Part shown: piece after piece, positions 16,869-26,585 of the stretch | Layout: every line of letters starts with the position of its first letter | Numbering within the stretch: position 1 is the first letter of the stretch | From: SZUA-309 sp965233675 | Lineage (GTDB): Bacteria; Pseudomonadota; Gammaproteobacteria; Pseudomonadales; Azotimanducaceae | DNA: 64,000 nucleotides | Direction of reading: 5' to 3' | NCBI GenBank assembly: GCA_965233675.1 | Contig: OZ247498.1 | Coordinates: 1,302,001 to 1,366,000 of the forward strand | Translations under genes and position numbers: made by a program | The notes under the pieces: model-generated | What the model saw: only the letters and a program-made list of their open reading frames with translations | Told to the model about the DNA's origin: nothing | The model's database searches: none

Positions 16869-18308
16869 TTATTCCGGAAAGAGCGCGCCTCGCAGCACGT
16901 TGTAGATCTCATTCTGTTCGATCACGCCCCGCAGTGTATCGGCATTGGGCCCTCGCGCATACGCGGCCACATCTTCGCCGCCGTGTGTTTCCGATGACAT
17001 GGGAATCGTTGCGAGCTGAAGATAATCCTTGTCCTGAGTATCCACTTCGCTGAGATCCGGTACCTCTTCCTGGTATCCGGGACCATTGGCATAGCCGAGT
17101 GTCGTGTAGGGGCGTCCCTCAGCATCTTTCGATGCTTCCGCGATACCTGACTCGACCGTGCCGAGAATCGGATTGCCACGGCGCGGGTATCCGCTGATCG
17201 TGAGTGTGTGGCTGTGATCGGCCGTCACCAGAATCAGGGTGTCGGCTTCCCGTGTCAGGTCCATGGCTACCTGGACGGCTTCCGACATGGCCACCGCGTC
17301 TGTGAGCGATCGATAGGCGTTGCCGGCATGGTGGCCATGATCGATCCGGCCACCCTCCACCATCAGAAAGAATCCTTTGCCGGACGCTTCGGATTCCGCC
17401 TGCAGGCGTTCGATGGCAAACCGGGTCATCTCGGCGATACTCGGCTCACCGTCGGCCGAGGCGTTACGGTCGGCTTCATATTGCATGTGTGAGGGTTCGA
17501 ACAGACCGAGCACCTGTCCTGCTTCGGGCACAGCGTTGAAGCGCTCGGAATTCCAGACGTAGTGACGACCGTCGGCATCCGCCACCCACTCCTCGATCAG
17601 ATTACGTTCATCGCCACGCATGCCTACCGGTTTTCCGTATTCCGGATCGACCGCTCCCGCAGGCAGAAAGGCGGCACGACCACCGCCCAGAATCACCTCG
17701 ATTCCATCACCATGGTCGAACTCAACCATCTGTCGTGCCAGGTCAATGCAGCCGGCTTCCACCGCGGTTGGCGGCAGTACCGAGTCTGCTTCCCAGCCCC
17801 GGTTGGTGGTGTGTCCGTAGGTGGCAGCCGGTGTCGCATGGGTGATGCGCGCGGTGGAGATGATGCCGGTGGGATGTCCTCTGTCTTCTGCATCTTCCAA
17901 CAGGGTCGGCAGCTCATTTTCCAGCCCTGCCGCACAGTCATTCTGGGTGACCGAGGCCTTGACGCCCAGCATGCCGATACGCGTCTTTTCGCCGGTCATG
18001 ATGGCTGACATGGTGCCGGCGCTGTCCGCCACCTGGCTGTCGGTGTTGTAGGTCTTCACCAGTGCCACGTTGGGAAAGGATTCGAACGGCAGTTCGTGCT
18101 CTTCACCCAGTTTGCCGGCCTGCTGTCCGGCCAGAATCCGGGCGGCTGTTACGGTGCTTACGCCCATTCCGTCGCCGAGAAAGAGAATGACGTTCTGCGG
18201 ACGTTCGCCTGAGTCGTCTTCCGCCTCTACACCGGTGCCTGCGCATCCGGTGAGAAGGAGCAAACACGCGCTCACACGAGCGATCATGGCATGAAGGTGG
18301 GGGCTCAT
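16869..18308 (-). CDS. alkaline phosphatase, predicted lipoprotein
   Basis: 479-residue member of the alkaline phosphatase superfamily (PhoA type). The N-terminus has a lipobox LLTGC with Cys22, so it is likely anchored in a membrane facing the periplasm. FLGDGMG (Asp47) is a metal ligand, DSAGT carries the phosphoserine nucleophile Ser96, and later metal ligands appear in EGGRIDHGHHAGN and TADHSHTL. It releases phosphate from organic esters. It lies between the broken symporter gene and gorA on the same strand, about 20-30 bp from each. No Pho box was identified. Confidence 0.92.
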   Translation of the reverse strand: MSPHLHAMIARVSACLLLLTGCAGTGVEAEDDSGERPQNVILFLGDGMGVSTVTAARILAGQQAGKLGEEHELPFESFPNVALVKTYNTDSQVADSAGTMSAIMTGEKTRIGMLGVKASVTQNDCAAGLENELPTLLEDAEDRGHPTGIISTARITHATPAATYGHTTNRGWEADSVLPPTAVEAGCIDLARQMVEFDHGDGIEVILGGGRAAFLPAGAVDPEYGKPVGMRGDERNLIEEWVADADGRHYVWNSERFNAVPEAGQVLGLFEPSHMQYEADRNASADGEPSIAEMTRFAIERLQAESEASGKGFFLMVEGGRIDHGHHAGNAYRSLTDAVAMSEAVQVAMDLTREADTLILVTADHSHTLTISGYPRRGNPILGTVESGIAEASKDAEGRPYTTLGYANGPGYQEEVPDLSEVDTQDKDYLQLATIPMSSETHGGEDVAAYARGPNADTLRGVIEQNEIYNVLRGALFPE

Positions 18309-18328
18309 TGGTTTTCTCCTGCTCCTGT

Positions 18329-19684
18329 TCAGTTGCCGCGGGGTTCGCGCATGGTGACGAATTCTTCTGCGGCCGTTGGATGAATGCCGACGGTGGCGTC
18401 GAAATCTGCCTTGGTGGCACCCGCCGTGATGGCCACGGCCAGGCCCTGGATGATTTCGCCGGCATCCGGCCCGACCATGTGGGCGCCCACCACCTTGTCG
18501 TCCGCGCCATTCACCAGAAGCTTCATCATGGTTCGTTCAGATCGGCCGGTGAGCGTGTGTTTCATGGGCCGGAATGTGGACTCGTAAACCTTCAGCTCCG
18601 GATAGCGTTCCCTTGCCTGCTGTTCGGTGGGGCCGACGGTGCCGATATTCGGCTGACAGAAGACGGCCGTGGCGATGTTGTCGTAATTCATCCGTCGTTT
18701 CGGATTCGTGGTGAAGAGATTATTGGCGATGCACATGCCCTCGGCGATAGCCACCGGGGTGAGCTGCATCCGGTCGATCACATCACCGATGGCGTAAATG
18801 TTCGGCACGGACGTCTGGAATTCGTCATCCACCAGGATCTTGCCGAAATCACCCAGTTCCACCCCGGCCGCCTCCAGGCCCAGGCCCTGTGTCTTCGGGT
18901 AGCGGCCGATCGCCGTCATGACGAGGTCGGTTCTCAGCTCGTGTCCGTTGGTGAGCGTGATCACGCGCTCCTCGCCATCCAGGTCGATCCGCTCGATATT
19001 GGCATTGAAATGGAGCTTGATGCCCTTTTCTTCCAGCTCATCGTTTACGAACTCGCGCACGCCTTCATCGAAGCCCCGCAGGAACAGGGGCCCCCGATAG
19101 ACGAGGTCCGTGTGGACGCCGAGTCCATTGAAAATGCCGGCAAACTCGACGGCAATGTAGCCGCCGCCCAGCACCAGTGCGCGCCCGGGCAGTTTGTCCA
19201 GATAAAATGCCTCGTTCGAGGTGATCGTATGCTCGGCACCGGGAAATTCCGGCGCGACCGGCCAGCTGCCGGTGGCGATCAGGATGTTCTCGGCGGTGAA
19301 GGTTTCGTCGCCCACCGCCACCGTGTGCGGGTCGAGCAGGGTCGCCGTCCCCCAGATCCGGGTGACCCCGGCATTGTCCAGCAGGCCGGCGTAGATGCCG
19401 TTCAAGCGCTCGATTTCTTTCGTTTTGTTGTCCCGCAACCGATCCCAGTCGAGGGGGCTGGCTGTGACGTCCCAGCCGTAAGCCGCAGCATCTTCGAACT
19501 CCTCGGCAAAGTGTGAGCCGTAGACGAAGAGTTTTTTAGGCACACAGCCGACATTGACGCAGGTGCCGCCGAGGTAACGGTCCTCGGCGACGGCGACCCG
19601 GCCGCCGTAGGTGGCTGACATTCGCGCGGCACGCACGCCACCGGAACCGGCCCCGATAACGAAGAGGTCGAAGTCGTAGTTCAT
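18329..19684 (-). CDS. gorA: glutathione-disulfide reductase
   Basis: FAD flavoprotein that reduces GSSG with NADPH. 451 residues from the ATG at 19684, the start that gives the normal MNYDFDLFVIGAGSGG beginning; a longer frame to 19777 is not supported. The redox-active disulfide is Cys42/Cys47 (GGTCVNVGCVPKK), an NADPH Rossmann motif is at LVLGGGYIAVEFAG, and the catalytic HPTAAEE is near the C-terminus. The DLFTTNPKRRMNYDNIATAVF region is typical of GorA rather than of lipoamide or mercuric reductases. Confidence 0.94.
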   Translation of the reverse strand: MNYDFDLFVIGAGSGGVRAARMSATYGGRVAVAEDRYLGGTCVNVGCVPKKLFVYGSHFAEEFEDAAAYGWDVTASPLDWDRLRDNKTKEIERLNGIYAGLLDNAGVTRIWGTATLLDPHTVAVGDETFTAENILIATGSWPVAPEFPGAEHTITSNEAFYLDKLPGRALVLGGGYIAVEFAGIFNGLGVHTDLVYRGPLFLRGFDEGVREFVNDELEEKGIKLHFNANIERIDLDGEERVITLTNGHELRTDLVMTAIGRYPKTQGLGLEAAGVELGDFGKILVDDEFQTSVPNIYAIGDVIDRMQLTPVAIAEGMCIANNLFTTNPKRRMNYDNIATAVFCQPNIGTVGPTEQQARERYPELKVYESTFRPMKHTLTGRSERTMMKLLVNGADDKVVGAHMVGPDAGEIIQGLAVAITAGATKADFDATVGIHPTAAEEFVTMREPRGN

Positions 19685-19873
19685 GCGGAGATTTCTTGCG
19701 GAAGATGCCGGGAGCGTACTGAAACCGCTGACGGATGCAACTGCACCACCCTGCCCGCTCCGGGTTTCAGCAGCCAAGAGACACTTACACCCGTCTCATT
19801 GCCTTGTCCGAAGGCGGACTCCTACACTTTCCCGGCCTGGGGAGGTTTTGAAGAAGATCTGGAGCACAGACGG

Positions 19874-21430
19874 ATGAGCGAGACGAGGACGGGCGCCCAG
19901 AGCCTGCTATCCACCTTTGTCAGGGCGGGTGTGGACGTATGCTTCACCAACCCCGGAACGTCCGAAATGCACTTCGTCGCCGCCCTCGATGAAGAGCCCG
20001 GCATGCGCGCTGTTCTGGGTCTCTTCGAAGGGGTGGTTACCGGTGCCGCCGATGGCTATGGCCGGATGGCCGGAAAGCCGGCCTGCACGCTGCTCCATCT
20101 TGGCCCCGGACTCGCGAACGGCCTGGCCAACCTGCACAATGCCCGGCGGGCCAACACCCCCATCATCAATGTGGTGGGTGAACATGCCACCTATCATCGG
20201 GCACTGGATGCGCCACTTACGTCCGATATACAGGGGTTTGCGAGCCCGGTTTCGGGCTGGATTCACCTCTCGGAATCTGCGGAAACCGTTGCCGGCGACG
20301 CGGCCAGTGCGGTGCAGGCCGCCATGGCGCCCCCGGGACAGATCGCGACGCTGATACTGCCGGCCGACACTGCCTGGAATCCGGGCGGTACGGTGGCTGA
20401 TCCACTGCCGCTGGCCGAGCGCACCGAGGTGGCCGATGAAGCCGTCAACACCGTGGTCGATGCATTGCGTTCCGGTGCGCCCTGCACCTTGCTTCTGAAC
20501 GGTCCTGGAGTGTCTGAGCGGGCACTGCAACTGGTCAGCCGGATCGCCCGGCACACGAATGCCCGGTTTCTCGGAGATACCTTCATCAGCCGGGTGCCGC
20601 GCGGTGCCGGGCGGGTCGATCTCGAACGGCTCCCCTACTTCGCCGAAGAGGCCGAAGAAGTACTTCGTGGAAGCCGTCATCTCATTCTCGTGGGCAGCAA
20701 AGCACCGGTGAGTTTCTTCGCCTACCCGGGACGAGCCAGCAAACTGACGCCGGAAGGTTGCGAGGTGCATACGCTGGCAGGCCCTGAGGAAAATGCGGAG
20801 GCCGCATTGGAGGCGGTGGTCGAAGCGATTGGCGCTGGCGGCCTCAGACCGGCGCTGACCGAACTGAACCGTCCGAGTCTGCCGGATGGGGCGCTGGACC
20901 CGGGCAGCATTGCCCGTTCTCTGGCCGCCCTGATGCCGGAAGACGCGATTCTGGTGAACGAGGCGGCCACCTCCGGGTTCGCGATTCCACCGCTCACCGC
21001 CACCAGTGCGCCCCACGACTGGCTGGATCTGACCGGGGGTGCCATCGGCATGGGATTGCCTCTGGCCGTCGGCGCGGCGGTTGCCTGTCCCGATCGCCGG
21101 GTAATCGGATTGCAGGCAGACGGCAGCGGCATGTATACCGTGCAGGCGCTCTGGACCATGGCCCGGGAAGGCCTGGATGTGACTACCATCGTCTTTGCCA
21201 ACCGCAAATACGCCATTCTGCAGGTGGAATTCATGCGAGTCGGTGCGCACAATCCGGGGCCCAAGGCCATGAGCATGCTGGATCTGGACAAGCCGGACAT
21301 CAACTGGGTGGACCTGGCCCGGGGCATGGGCGTACCTGCCCGGCAGGTGACCGACGCAGGTGCATTCAACGACGCCCTGGCGGAGTCCCTGGCGACCCCC
21401 GGGCCGTTTGTGATCGAAGCAGTCATTTAA
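19874..21430 (+). CDS. ThDP-dependent acetolactate synthase-like enzyme
   Basis: 518 residues from the ATG at 19874, with GGAG nine bases upstream. It has the three-domain thiamine-diphosphate fold: N-terminal FTNPGTSEMHFVAALD and the cofactor glutamate region GLFEGVVTGAADGYGRM, a middle Rossmann-like domain, and the C-terminal ThDP/Mg site (LQADGSGMYTVQALWTMAREGLDV, FANRKYAIL). It resembles catalytic subunits annotated as acetolactate synthase in COG0028, but there is no ilvN regulatory gene and the sequence is shorter than IlvB, so the substrate is uncertain. It ends 11 bp before ugd. Confidence 0.85.
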   Translation: MSETRTGAQSLLSTFVRAGVDVCFTNPGTSEMHFVAALDEEPGMRAVLGLFEGVVTGAADGYGRMAGKPACTLLHLGPGLANGLANLHNARRANTPIINVVGEHATYHRALDAPLTSDIQGFASPVSGWIHLSESAETVAGDAASAVQAAMAPPGQIATLILPADTAWNPGGTVADPLPLAERTEVADEAVNTVVDALRSGAPCTLLLNGPGVSERALQLVSRIARHTNARFLGDTFISRVPRGAGRVDLERLPYFAEEAEEVLRGSRHLILVGSKAPVSFFAYPGRASKLTPEGCEVHTLAGPEENAEAALEAVVEAIGAGGLRPALTELNRPSLPDGALDPGSIARSLAALMPEDAILVNEAATSGFAIPPLTATSAPHDWLDLTGGAIGMGLPLAVGAAVACPDRRVIGLQADGSGMYTVQALWTMAREGLDVTTIVFANRKYAILQVEFMRVGAHNPGPKAMSMLDLDKPDINWVDLARGMGVPARQVTDAGAFNDALAESLATPGPFVIEAVI

Positions 21431-21441
21431 AAGGAAGTTCT

Positions 21442-22797
21442 GTGAGAGTTACGTTATTCGGAACCGGCTATGTCGGTCTCGTCACCGGTACCTGTTTTGC
21501 CGAACGGGGTAACGATGTGCTTTGCGTGGATGTGGACGCGGCCAAGGTGGCGTCGCTGAAACAGGGTGAAGTGCCGATCTTCGAACCTGGTCTTGAAGAC
21601 ATGGTGCGGCGGAATGTGGATGCGAAGCGACTGACCTTCACCACGGATGCGAATGAAGGCGTGCAGCATGGGGAAGTGATCTTCATCGCGGTCGGAACAC
21701 CCCCGGATGAGGATGGTTCCGCGGATCTGCGTTACGTGCTCGAAGTGGCGCGCACGATCGGCACGCACATGAACTCGCATAAGGTTGTGGTGAACAAGTC
21801 GACGGTGCCGGTCGGCACTGCCGACAAGGTGCGCGAGGCTATCGCCGAAACGCTCGCAGGACGGAACTCCGAGCTGACTTTCGATGTGGTTTCCAACCCG
21901 GAATTTCTGAAGGAAGGCGCGGCAGTGGCGGACTTCATGAAGCCGGATCGGATCGTCATCGGCACCGATGACGCAGTCAGCGCCCGCACCCTGTCGACCC
22001 TGTATGCGCCCTTCAATCGCAACCATGACAAGATCGTCCACATGGACGTGCGCAGTGCAGAACTCACCAAGTATGCGGCCAACGTGATGCTGGCGACCAA
22101 GATCAGCCTGATGAACGAAATGGCCAACCTGGCCGACCGGGTGGGTGCAGACATCGAATCCGTGCGGGTCGGCATCGGCTCAGATCCCCGAATCGGCTAC
22201 AGCTTCATTTATCCCGGCACCGGCTATGGCGGCTCCTGCTTTCCGAAGGATGTGAAGGCACTGATCAACATCGCCGATGAACATGGGTTCCGCGCCGATC
22301 TCATCAGCAGCGTGGATGCGGTGAATGACCGTCAGAAGCGGGTTCTGTTCGACAAGCTCTCCGCCCACTTTGACGGCGATCTCGCCGGCAGATCTTTCGC
22401 GCTCTGGGGCCTTGCCTTCAAACCGAATACCGACGACATGCGCGAGGCACCCAGCCGGACGATCATCGATGCGCTGCTTGCCGCAGGCGCGACGGTGAAG
22501 GCCTATGACCCGGTAGCGATGGATGAAGCGCGGCGCATCTACGGCGGGAATGGCGAGGGCGAGAGCCGAGGTCTGACGTTCTGCGAGGTGCGCGAGGATA
22601 CCCTGCCGGGTTCTGATGCGCTGATCGTGGTGACGGAATGGAACGAATTCATGAGCCCGGATTTCGATGCCATCAAAGATGCGCTCAAGACACCGGTCGT
22701 ATTCGACGGGCGTAACCTCTACGACACGGATTATCTGAATTCAATCGGCTTTCGCCATTACGCTATCGGGCGTGGTAATTCGGTGTCTGACGGCTGA
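21442..22797 (+). CDS. ugd: UDP-glucose 6-dehydrogenase
   Basis: Oxidises UDP-glucose to UDP-glucuronate for exopolysaccharide synthesis. 451 residues from a GTG start at 21442 with AAGGAAG upstream. The NAD-binding motif is FGTGYVGLVTGTCFAERG; the catalytic cysteine lies in GTGYGGSCFPKDVKAL; the C-terminal domain has ALWGLAFKPNTDDMREAPS. It follows the ThDP gene by 11 bp, so the two may be co-transcribed. With galE at 44 kb and the exosortase-linked kinases it fits an extracellular polysaccharide pathway. Confidence 0.96.
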   Translation: MRVTLFGTGYVGLVTGTCFAERGNDVLCVDVDAAKVASLKQGEVPIFEPGLEDMVRRNVDAKRLTFTTDANEGVQHGEVIFIAVGTPPDEDGSADLRYVLEVARTIGTHMNSHKVVVNKSTVPVGTADKVREAIAETLAGRNSELTFDVVSNPEFLKEGAAVADFMKPDRIVIGTDDAVSARTLSTLYAPFNRNHDKIVHMDVRSAELTKYAANVMLATKISLMNEMANLADRVGADIESVRVGIGSDPRIGYSFIYPGTGYGGSCFPKDVKALINIADEHGFRADLISSVDAVNDRQKRVLFDKLSAHFDGDLAGRSFALWGLAFKPNTDDMREAPSRTIIDALLAAGATVKAYDPVAMDEARRIYGGNGEGESRGLTFCEVREDTLPGSDALIVVTEWNEFMSPDFDAIKDALKTPVVFDGRNLYDTDYLNSIGFRHYAIGRGNSVSDG

Positions 22798-22894
22798 AAC
22801 CTGTTCCCAGTTGATCTGGCCTGGTTGTCTGTTGCACTTGCAATCACTGACTGCTTTCAACCTGCACAGCACACTCAATCAGGCGTTTATAGCG

Positions 22895-22910
22895 GGATTT
22901 ATCTATGCCC
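22895..22910 (+). repeat. extra element-end-like arm outside the left boundary
   Basis: GGATTTATCTATGCCC is a near copy of the right terminal repeat of element 1 (GGATTTATCTATACCCCC), but it lies outside the element, separated from the left terminal repeat by the 12-bp direct repeat. It could be the left arm of a chromosomal attachment site or the end of an earlier, lost insertion. Confidence 0.8.
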
Positions 22911-22922
22911 TAATATTTCCTT
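22911..22922 (+). repeat. 12-bp direct repeat flanking element 1, left copy
   Basis: TAATATTTCCTT immediately left of the terminal inverted repeat; the same 12 bases stand immediately right of the other terminal repeat at 32403-32414. It is either a target-site duplication or the overlap region of an attachment site. Confidence 0.85.
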
Positions 22923-22940
22923 GGGGGTATAGATAAATCC
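22923..22940 (+). repeat. left terminal inverted repeat of element 1
   Basis: GGGGGTATAGATAAATCC, identical over 18 bases to the reverse complement of 32385-32402. It is followed by GGGT and eight A. Confidence 0.88.
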
Positions 22941-22958
22941 GGGTAAAAAAAAGAGTTG

Positions 22959-25387
22959 CTAAGAGTGAATAGCCCACTCAACTCCCAACTTCGCTAGCCT
23001 CTCCAAACGTGATGCATCCAATGCACCTCTGGACACAGCTGACTTCTGAGTCAATAGCCATCGATTTAGTGCCGGTCGTGCACTTCGAGAAACACGAACG
23101 TGCCCATACCTCTTATGGAACTTCTCTAGCTCAGAGAAGCGTTCTTCCCAGGCGGCTTCTTTTACGCTCCAAACAAAGCCTATTGATTCGAGCTTTCGTA
23201 CCCGCTCCGGGGGAAGCTTCTTCAGTCTGTATCTCGTTCTCTGCTGCCCCACCCATTGCACCAAGCGAGGTGTAGCGGACTGTGCAGACGCATTGCAGTG
23301 GCCATTAATCTTTGCGAACTCAACCAACGCCTCGAAAGTCTCTTCCCACGCTGCATCCTTGGTATTCCATGTGAAGTCCAATTTACTGAGCTTCTCAACC
23401 CGGTCGTCACTAAGAGAGCCATCCACAAATCGCTCTCGTTGACTTCGAACCCAACGCGACAAACCGGGATTATCATCGTATTCAAAAGGGACTCTACAGT
23501 GGCCATGTATTTTCTGAAAATTCAGCAGTGCTTGATACATTTCCTCCCAGAGATCGGACTTAGGATCGAATGAGAAACCTATAGAGCACAGTCGCTCTGT
23601 TCGCTCTTCGCCAAGACGATTTCGGTGGTGTGCCTTCCTCTGCTCAGAAACCCAAATTCCGAGTGCACGATGCTCTGCATCTTTTTGAGGTACGTCGGTG
23701 TGTCCATGCTTCTTCTGATAGGTGTGGAGCGCTGAGAACATAGTGTCCCAGGCTGCATCCAGTGGTTCCCAGACAAAACCAATCTGAGATAGCCTGTTTT
23801 TTCGAACAGAGTCCAACAACCCCTTTCTGTATAGCTTCCTTTGAGTGTTAACCCACGCTCCAAATGTAGGGTTTTCTGGGTATCTCTGCGGCACATCCAA
23901 ATGTCCATGGACGTTGAAGTATTTAACAGCCTCTACGTACATGCTCTCCCAATACGCCTGCTTCAAGTTCCAACTAAATCCTATATGCTCCAGTCGGCTA
24001 CACTGATCGTCAGTGAGCGTTCCTAGGCTCCGCTTTTTTCTCTGATCTGATACCCAATGCCCCAATCTCGGATTGTCGGGGTACTTGTTCGGGACGTTGC
24101 AATGTCCCTCTAGTTCTCGAAAGCGCTGCAAAGCAGAGAACATTTCCTCCCAACTCGCGAGTCTCACGTCCCATACGAAACCGAGATCGTTGAGTCGGGC
24201 GATGCGTATCGCGCTGAGTTGGTTTTTCGAGTAGAGGCTTCTTTGATTGCTGACCCAGCTACCGAGTCCAGGATTTGCCGAGTATCTTTGTGGCACATTG
24301 CAATGGCCGTGAGCCTCTTTGAACGTGTCTAGTTGGCCGTAGAACTCGTCCCAAGACGGGCTGAGCCGTTCCAGCAACCTGAGAGTGATTCCAGACCTGA
24401 GTTGATGTAGAGATATCTCCGGACCAAGGACGGTTACCCGCTCTCGAAGCGCGGAATCATCGAATCCCTTACCCCGGCCTCGGTCTTCGCGCATCTTTCT
24501 GATGGTCTCCGCCAGCTCTTCATCCTGATCCTGCATCGCAGAGAGCACATTCCATATCTCAACGAAATTCGTTCTGCTAAGTGCCTCCTCAACGGATTCG
24601 CCCCTTGCCTGCTCTAGGTACAGAGGCAACATGACATAGCCACAAGTCTTACCTCTCGATCTACGCATTGCACGGCCGGTGGCTTGGACGATGTCGACTT
24701 TCGATCTTTTTGGCGACATGAACGCGACCATGTCGACCGCAGGTACGTCGACGCCCTCCGTAAGGCACCGTGCGTTGGTGATGATTGCGCGATCTGCTTT
24801 CCGGAACTCATGTATCAGCTCATCTCTTGCAGCCGTCAGCATGGCACCATTCACATGAAGCGCCTGGAAGTCTGCTAACTCCGTTTGGATGCCTTCACCA
24901 CCCTCAGCAACAAAAGATTTGGCAGACGCAACGTTGCGATGAAAGCTGAAAATCTTCCGAACATCGTAGCGCACAACCGCTTCGCGCAACGCAATCTGGT
25001 TGGCTACCTGTTGAGCTCGAACAACGTCGCCTCGGACGACGACCTCTCCTGCGCGTCTCTGTTCTTCGTCTAGCATTTCGTCTGTGACTACAGAGATCAC
25101 GACCCTGTAATCACAGATTACTTGCCGTTTCGCTGCCTCAGCGAATGTCAGTGTGTATCCACGCGGACCGTAAGATTCCTCGGAGTCCATTGAGTAAACG
25201 AGTTTCGCATCACCATCTTTGTCGCGCTTGTGAACGTCATAATGTCTTGGCGTAGCTGTAAGAAAGAGCCGCTTTCGTATTGGTAGGTGGTCGTCTGTAA
25301 GCGCGAAACTGAACGTCGTCCTGTTACGACCCGCAGTCTTGTGGGCTTCGTCGAACACACCGAAGTCGAACCGAAAGGATTTGGGAA
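22959..25387 (-). pseudogene. SF2 helicase with seven HA repeats, N-terminus lost
   Basis: The surviving part begins at the IS junction (PKSFRFDFGVFDEAH). It contains motif II DEAH, motif III TATP, the helicase C-terminal domain with ARCLTEGVDVPAVD (motif V) and QATGRAMRRS (motif VI). Then come seven tandem 'helicase associated' repeats of about 65 residues, each with a W-x-x-x-(F/Y) start, a G-H-x-x-V centre and a W-V-x-x-Q-R motif, starting about 360 residues into the frame. The Walker A half is missing, so ATPase function is impossible. HA repeats are thought to bind nucleic acid. The 5' end was replaced by the IS at 25388. Confidence 0.85.
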
Positions 25388-25432
25388 TGACCTTTCCCCT
25401 GCAGGGTAACCAGTTTCTATCGGACACTTGGG

Positions 25433-26251
25433 CTAAGCCGCCCGCTTTTCAAAGCGAGCGGGCGGCGTGTAGCCGAGTGAACTATGTGGTTTGACTTCAT
25501 TGTAGTGTGTTCTCCATGCATCGATGATCTGCCTGGCTTCAGCGAGATCCCTAAACCAGTGCTGATTTAGGCAGTAGTCACGGAATCGGCCATTAAAGCT
25601 TTCCACGAAGGCATTCTGTGTTGGCTTCCCTGGTTGAATGAACTCCAGCTTCACCTCATTCTCCCGGCTCCAGAAGAACATGGCTTTGCTCGTCATCTCT
25701 GGACCGTTATCCAATACGATCCGATCCGGCAATCCTCGGCTCTCCTGCAGTTCGTCGAGATAGCGAACCATCCGTTGACCTGAGATCGAGGTATCCACCA
25801 ACTGGCCCACGCAGGCGCGTGAGTAGTCATCGACAATGTTCAGGATACGGATCCGTCGACCGCAGTTGAGCTGATCGTGAACAAAGTCCAGCGACCAGCG
25901 TTCGTTGACGGTCGTTGGCACCGCCATCGGAACACGCGGACGGATCAACTTCTTCCGACGCCGGGTCCGAACCTGCATGCCGAGTTCCGTGTACAACCGG
26001 TAGGTTCGCTTCCGGTTCACCACCAGGCCTTCATGCTTCAGCATCGCGTGCAGCATCAGGTAGCCGTACCTCGGGTACTGCTCGCCCAGCTGCTTCAAGC
26101 GGGATCTGAGCGCGTGATCTCTACGATCTATCGGACGGTAGGCCATCGCCTTGCGGCTGATACCAGCAAGCCGACATGCTCGGCGCAGGCTGAAACGGAA
26201 GTCTGACTGCAGATATCCGACCAACTCGCGCTTGGCCGTCGGCTTCACCAC
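25433..26251 (-). CDS. IS3-family transposase OrfB
   Basis: 272 residues with the DDE integrase core: first Asp in SLDFVHDQL, second in VLDNGPEMTSKAM, and Glu in NAFVESFNGRFRDYCLN, plus an N-terminal helix-turn-helix-like HTH_21 region. The start overlaps the OrfA end by seven bases, the usual position for programmed -1 frameshifting that makes the OrfAB transposase. It looks intact. Confidence 0.93.
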   Translation of the reverse strand: MVKPTAKRELVGYLQSDFRFSLRRACRLAGISRKAMAYRPIDRRDHALRSRLKQLGEQYPRYGYLMLHAMLKHEGLVVNRKRTYRLYTELGMQVRTRRRKKLIRPRVPMAVPTTVNERWSLDFVHDQLNCGRRIRILNIVDDYSRACVGQLVDTSISGQRMVRYLDELQESRGLPDRIVLDNGPEMTSKAMFFWSRENEVKLEFIQPGKPTQNAFVESFNGRFRDYCLNQHWFRDLAEARQIIDAWRTHYNEVKPHSSLGYTPPARFEKRAA

Positions 26252-26511
26252 TTTTTTTGGAGTGCTGCCTCGATGGCCGTCTTCTCCAGCATCGTCTCCG
26301 CCAGCAGCTTTTTCAGTCTAGCGTTCTCAGTCTCGAGTTCCTTCAGCCGACGTGCTTCAGACACTTCCATGCCGCCGTACTTCGACTTCCAGCGTTGCAG
26401 CGAGCTCTTCGCCACGCCGTGTTTGCGGGCCAGCTCTTCGATCGTCACTCCAGCTTCATGCTCTTTGAGCAGCCGGATGATCTGTTCCTCTGTGTAGCGC
26501 TTGCGCTTCAT
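26245..26511 (-). CDS. IS3-family OrfA
   Basis: 88 residues: helix-turn-helix segment (EEQIIRLLKEHEAGVTIEELARKHGVAKSSLQRWKSKY) followed by a leucine-zipper-like helix (RRLKELETENARLKKLLAE). This is the DNA-binding and multimerising part of IS3-type transposases. Confidence 0.93.
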   Translation of the reverse strand: MKRKRYTEEQIIRLLKEHEAGVTIEELARKHGVAKSSLQRWKSKYGGMEVSEARRLKELETENARLKKLLAETMLEKTAIEAALQKKW

Positions 26512-26585
26512 CTATGGACCTCCCTCGGGTCAATCTTACGGGAAAAGTCCGATAGGAAACGGTTACCTTCTTGGGGGAAAGGTCA

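Larger units (their letters stand above)
25388..26585 (-). mobile_element. IS3-family insertion sequence at a deletion junction
   Basis: 1198 bp with imperfect terminal inverted repeats of nearly 40 bp: both ends start TGACCTTTCCCC and share GGTAACC, GTTTC and TATCGGAC further in. It encodes the two usual reading frames on the minus strand. The bases outside the ends (GGAA left, GTTC right) do not form a target duplication, and the flanking genes are different truncated genes. The element therefore marks a rearrangement rather than a simple insertion. Confidence 0.85.

Noticed and set aside
19907..21250. Minus-strand frame of 447 codons across the ThDP enzyme gene
   Set aside because: Antisense shadow of a gene with conserved ThDP motifs.
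19874..21430. Naming the ThDP enzyme ilvB
   Set aside because: It is shorter than IlvB, lacks an ilvN neighbour and is not in a branched-chain amino acid context.
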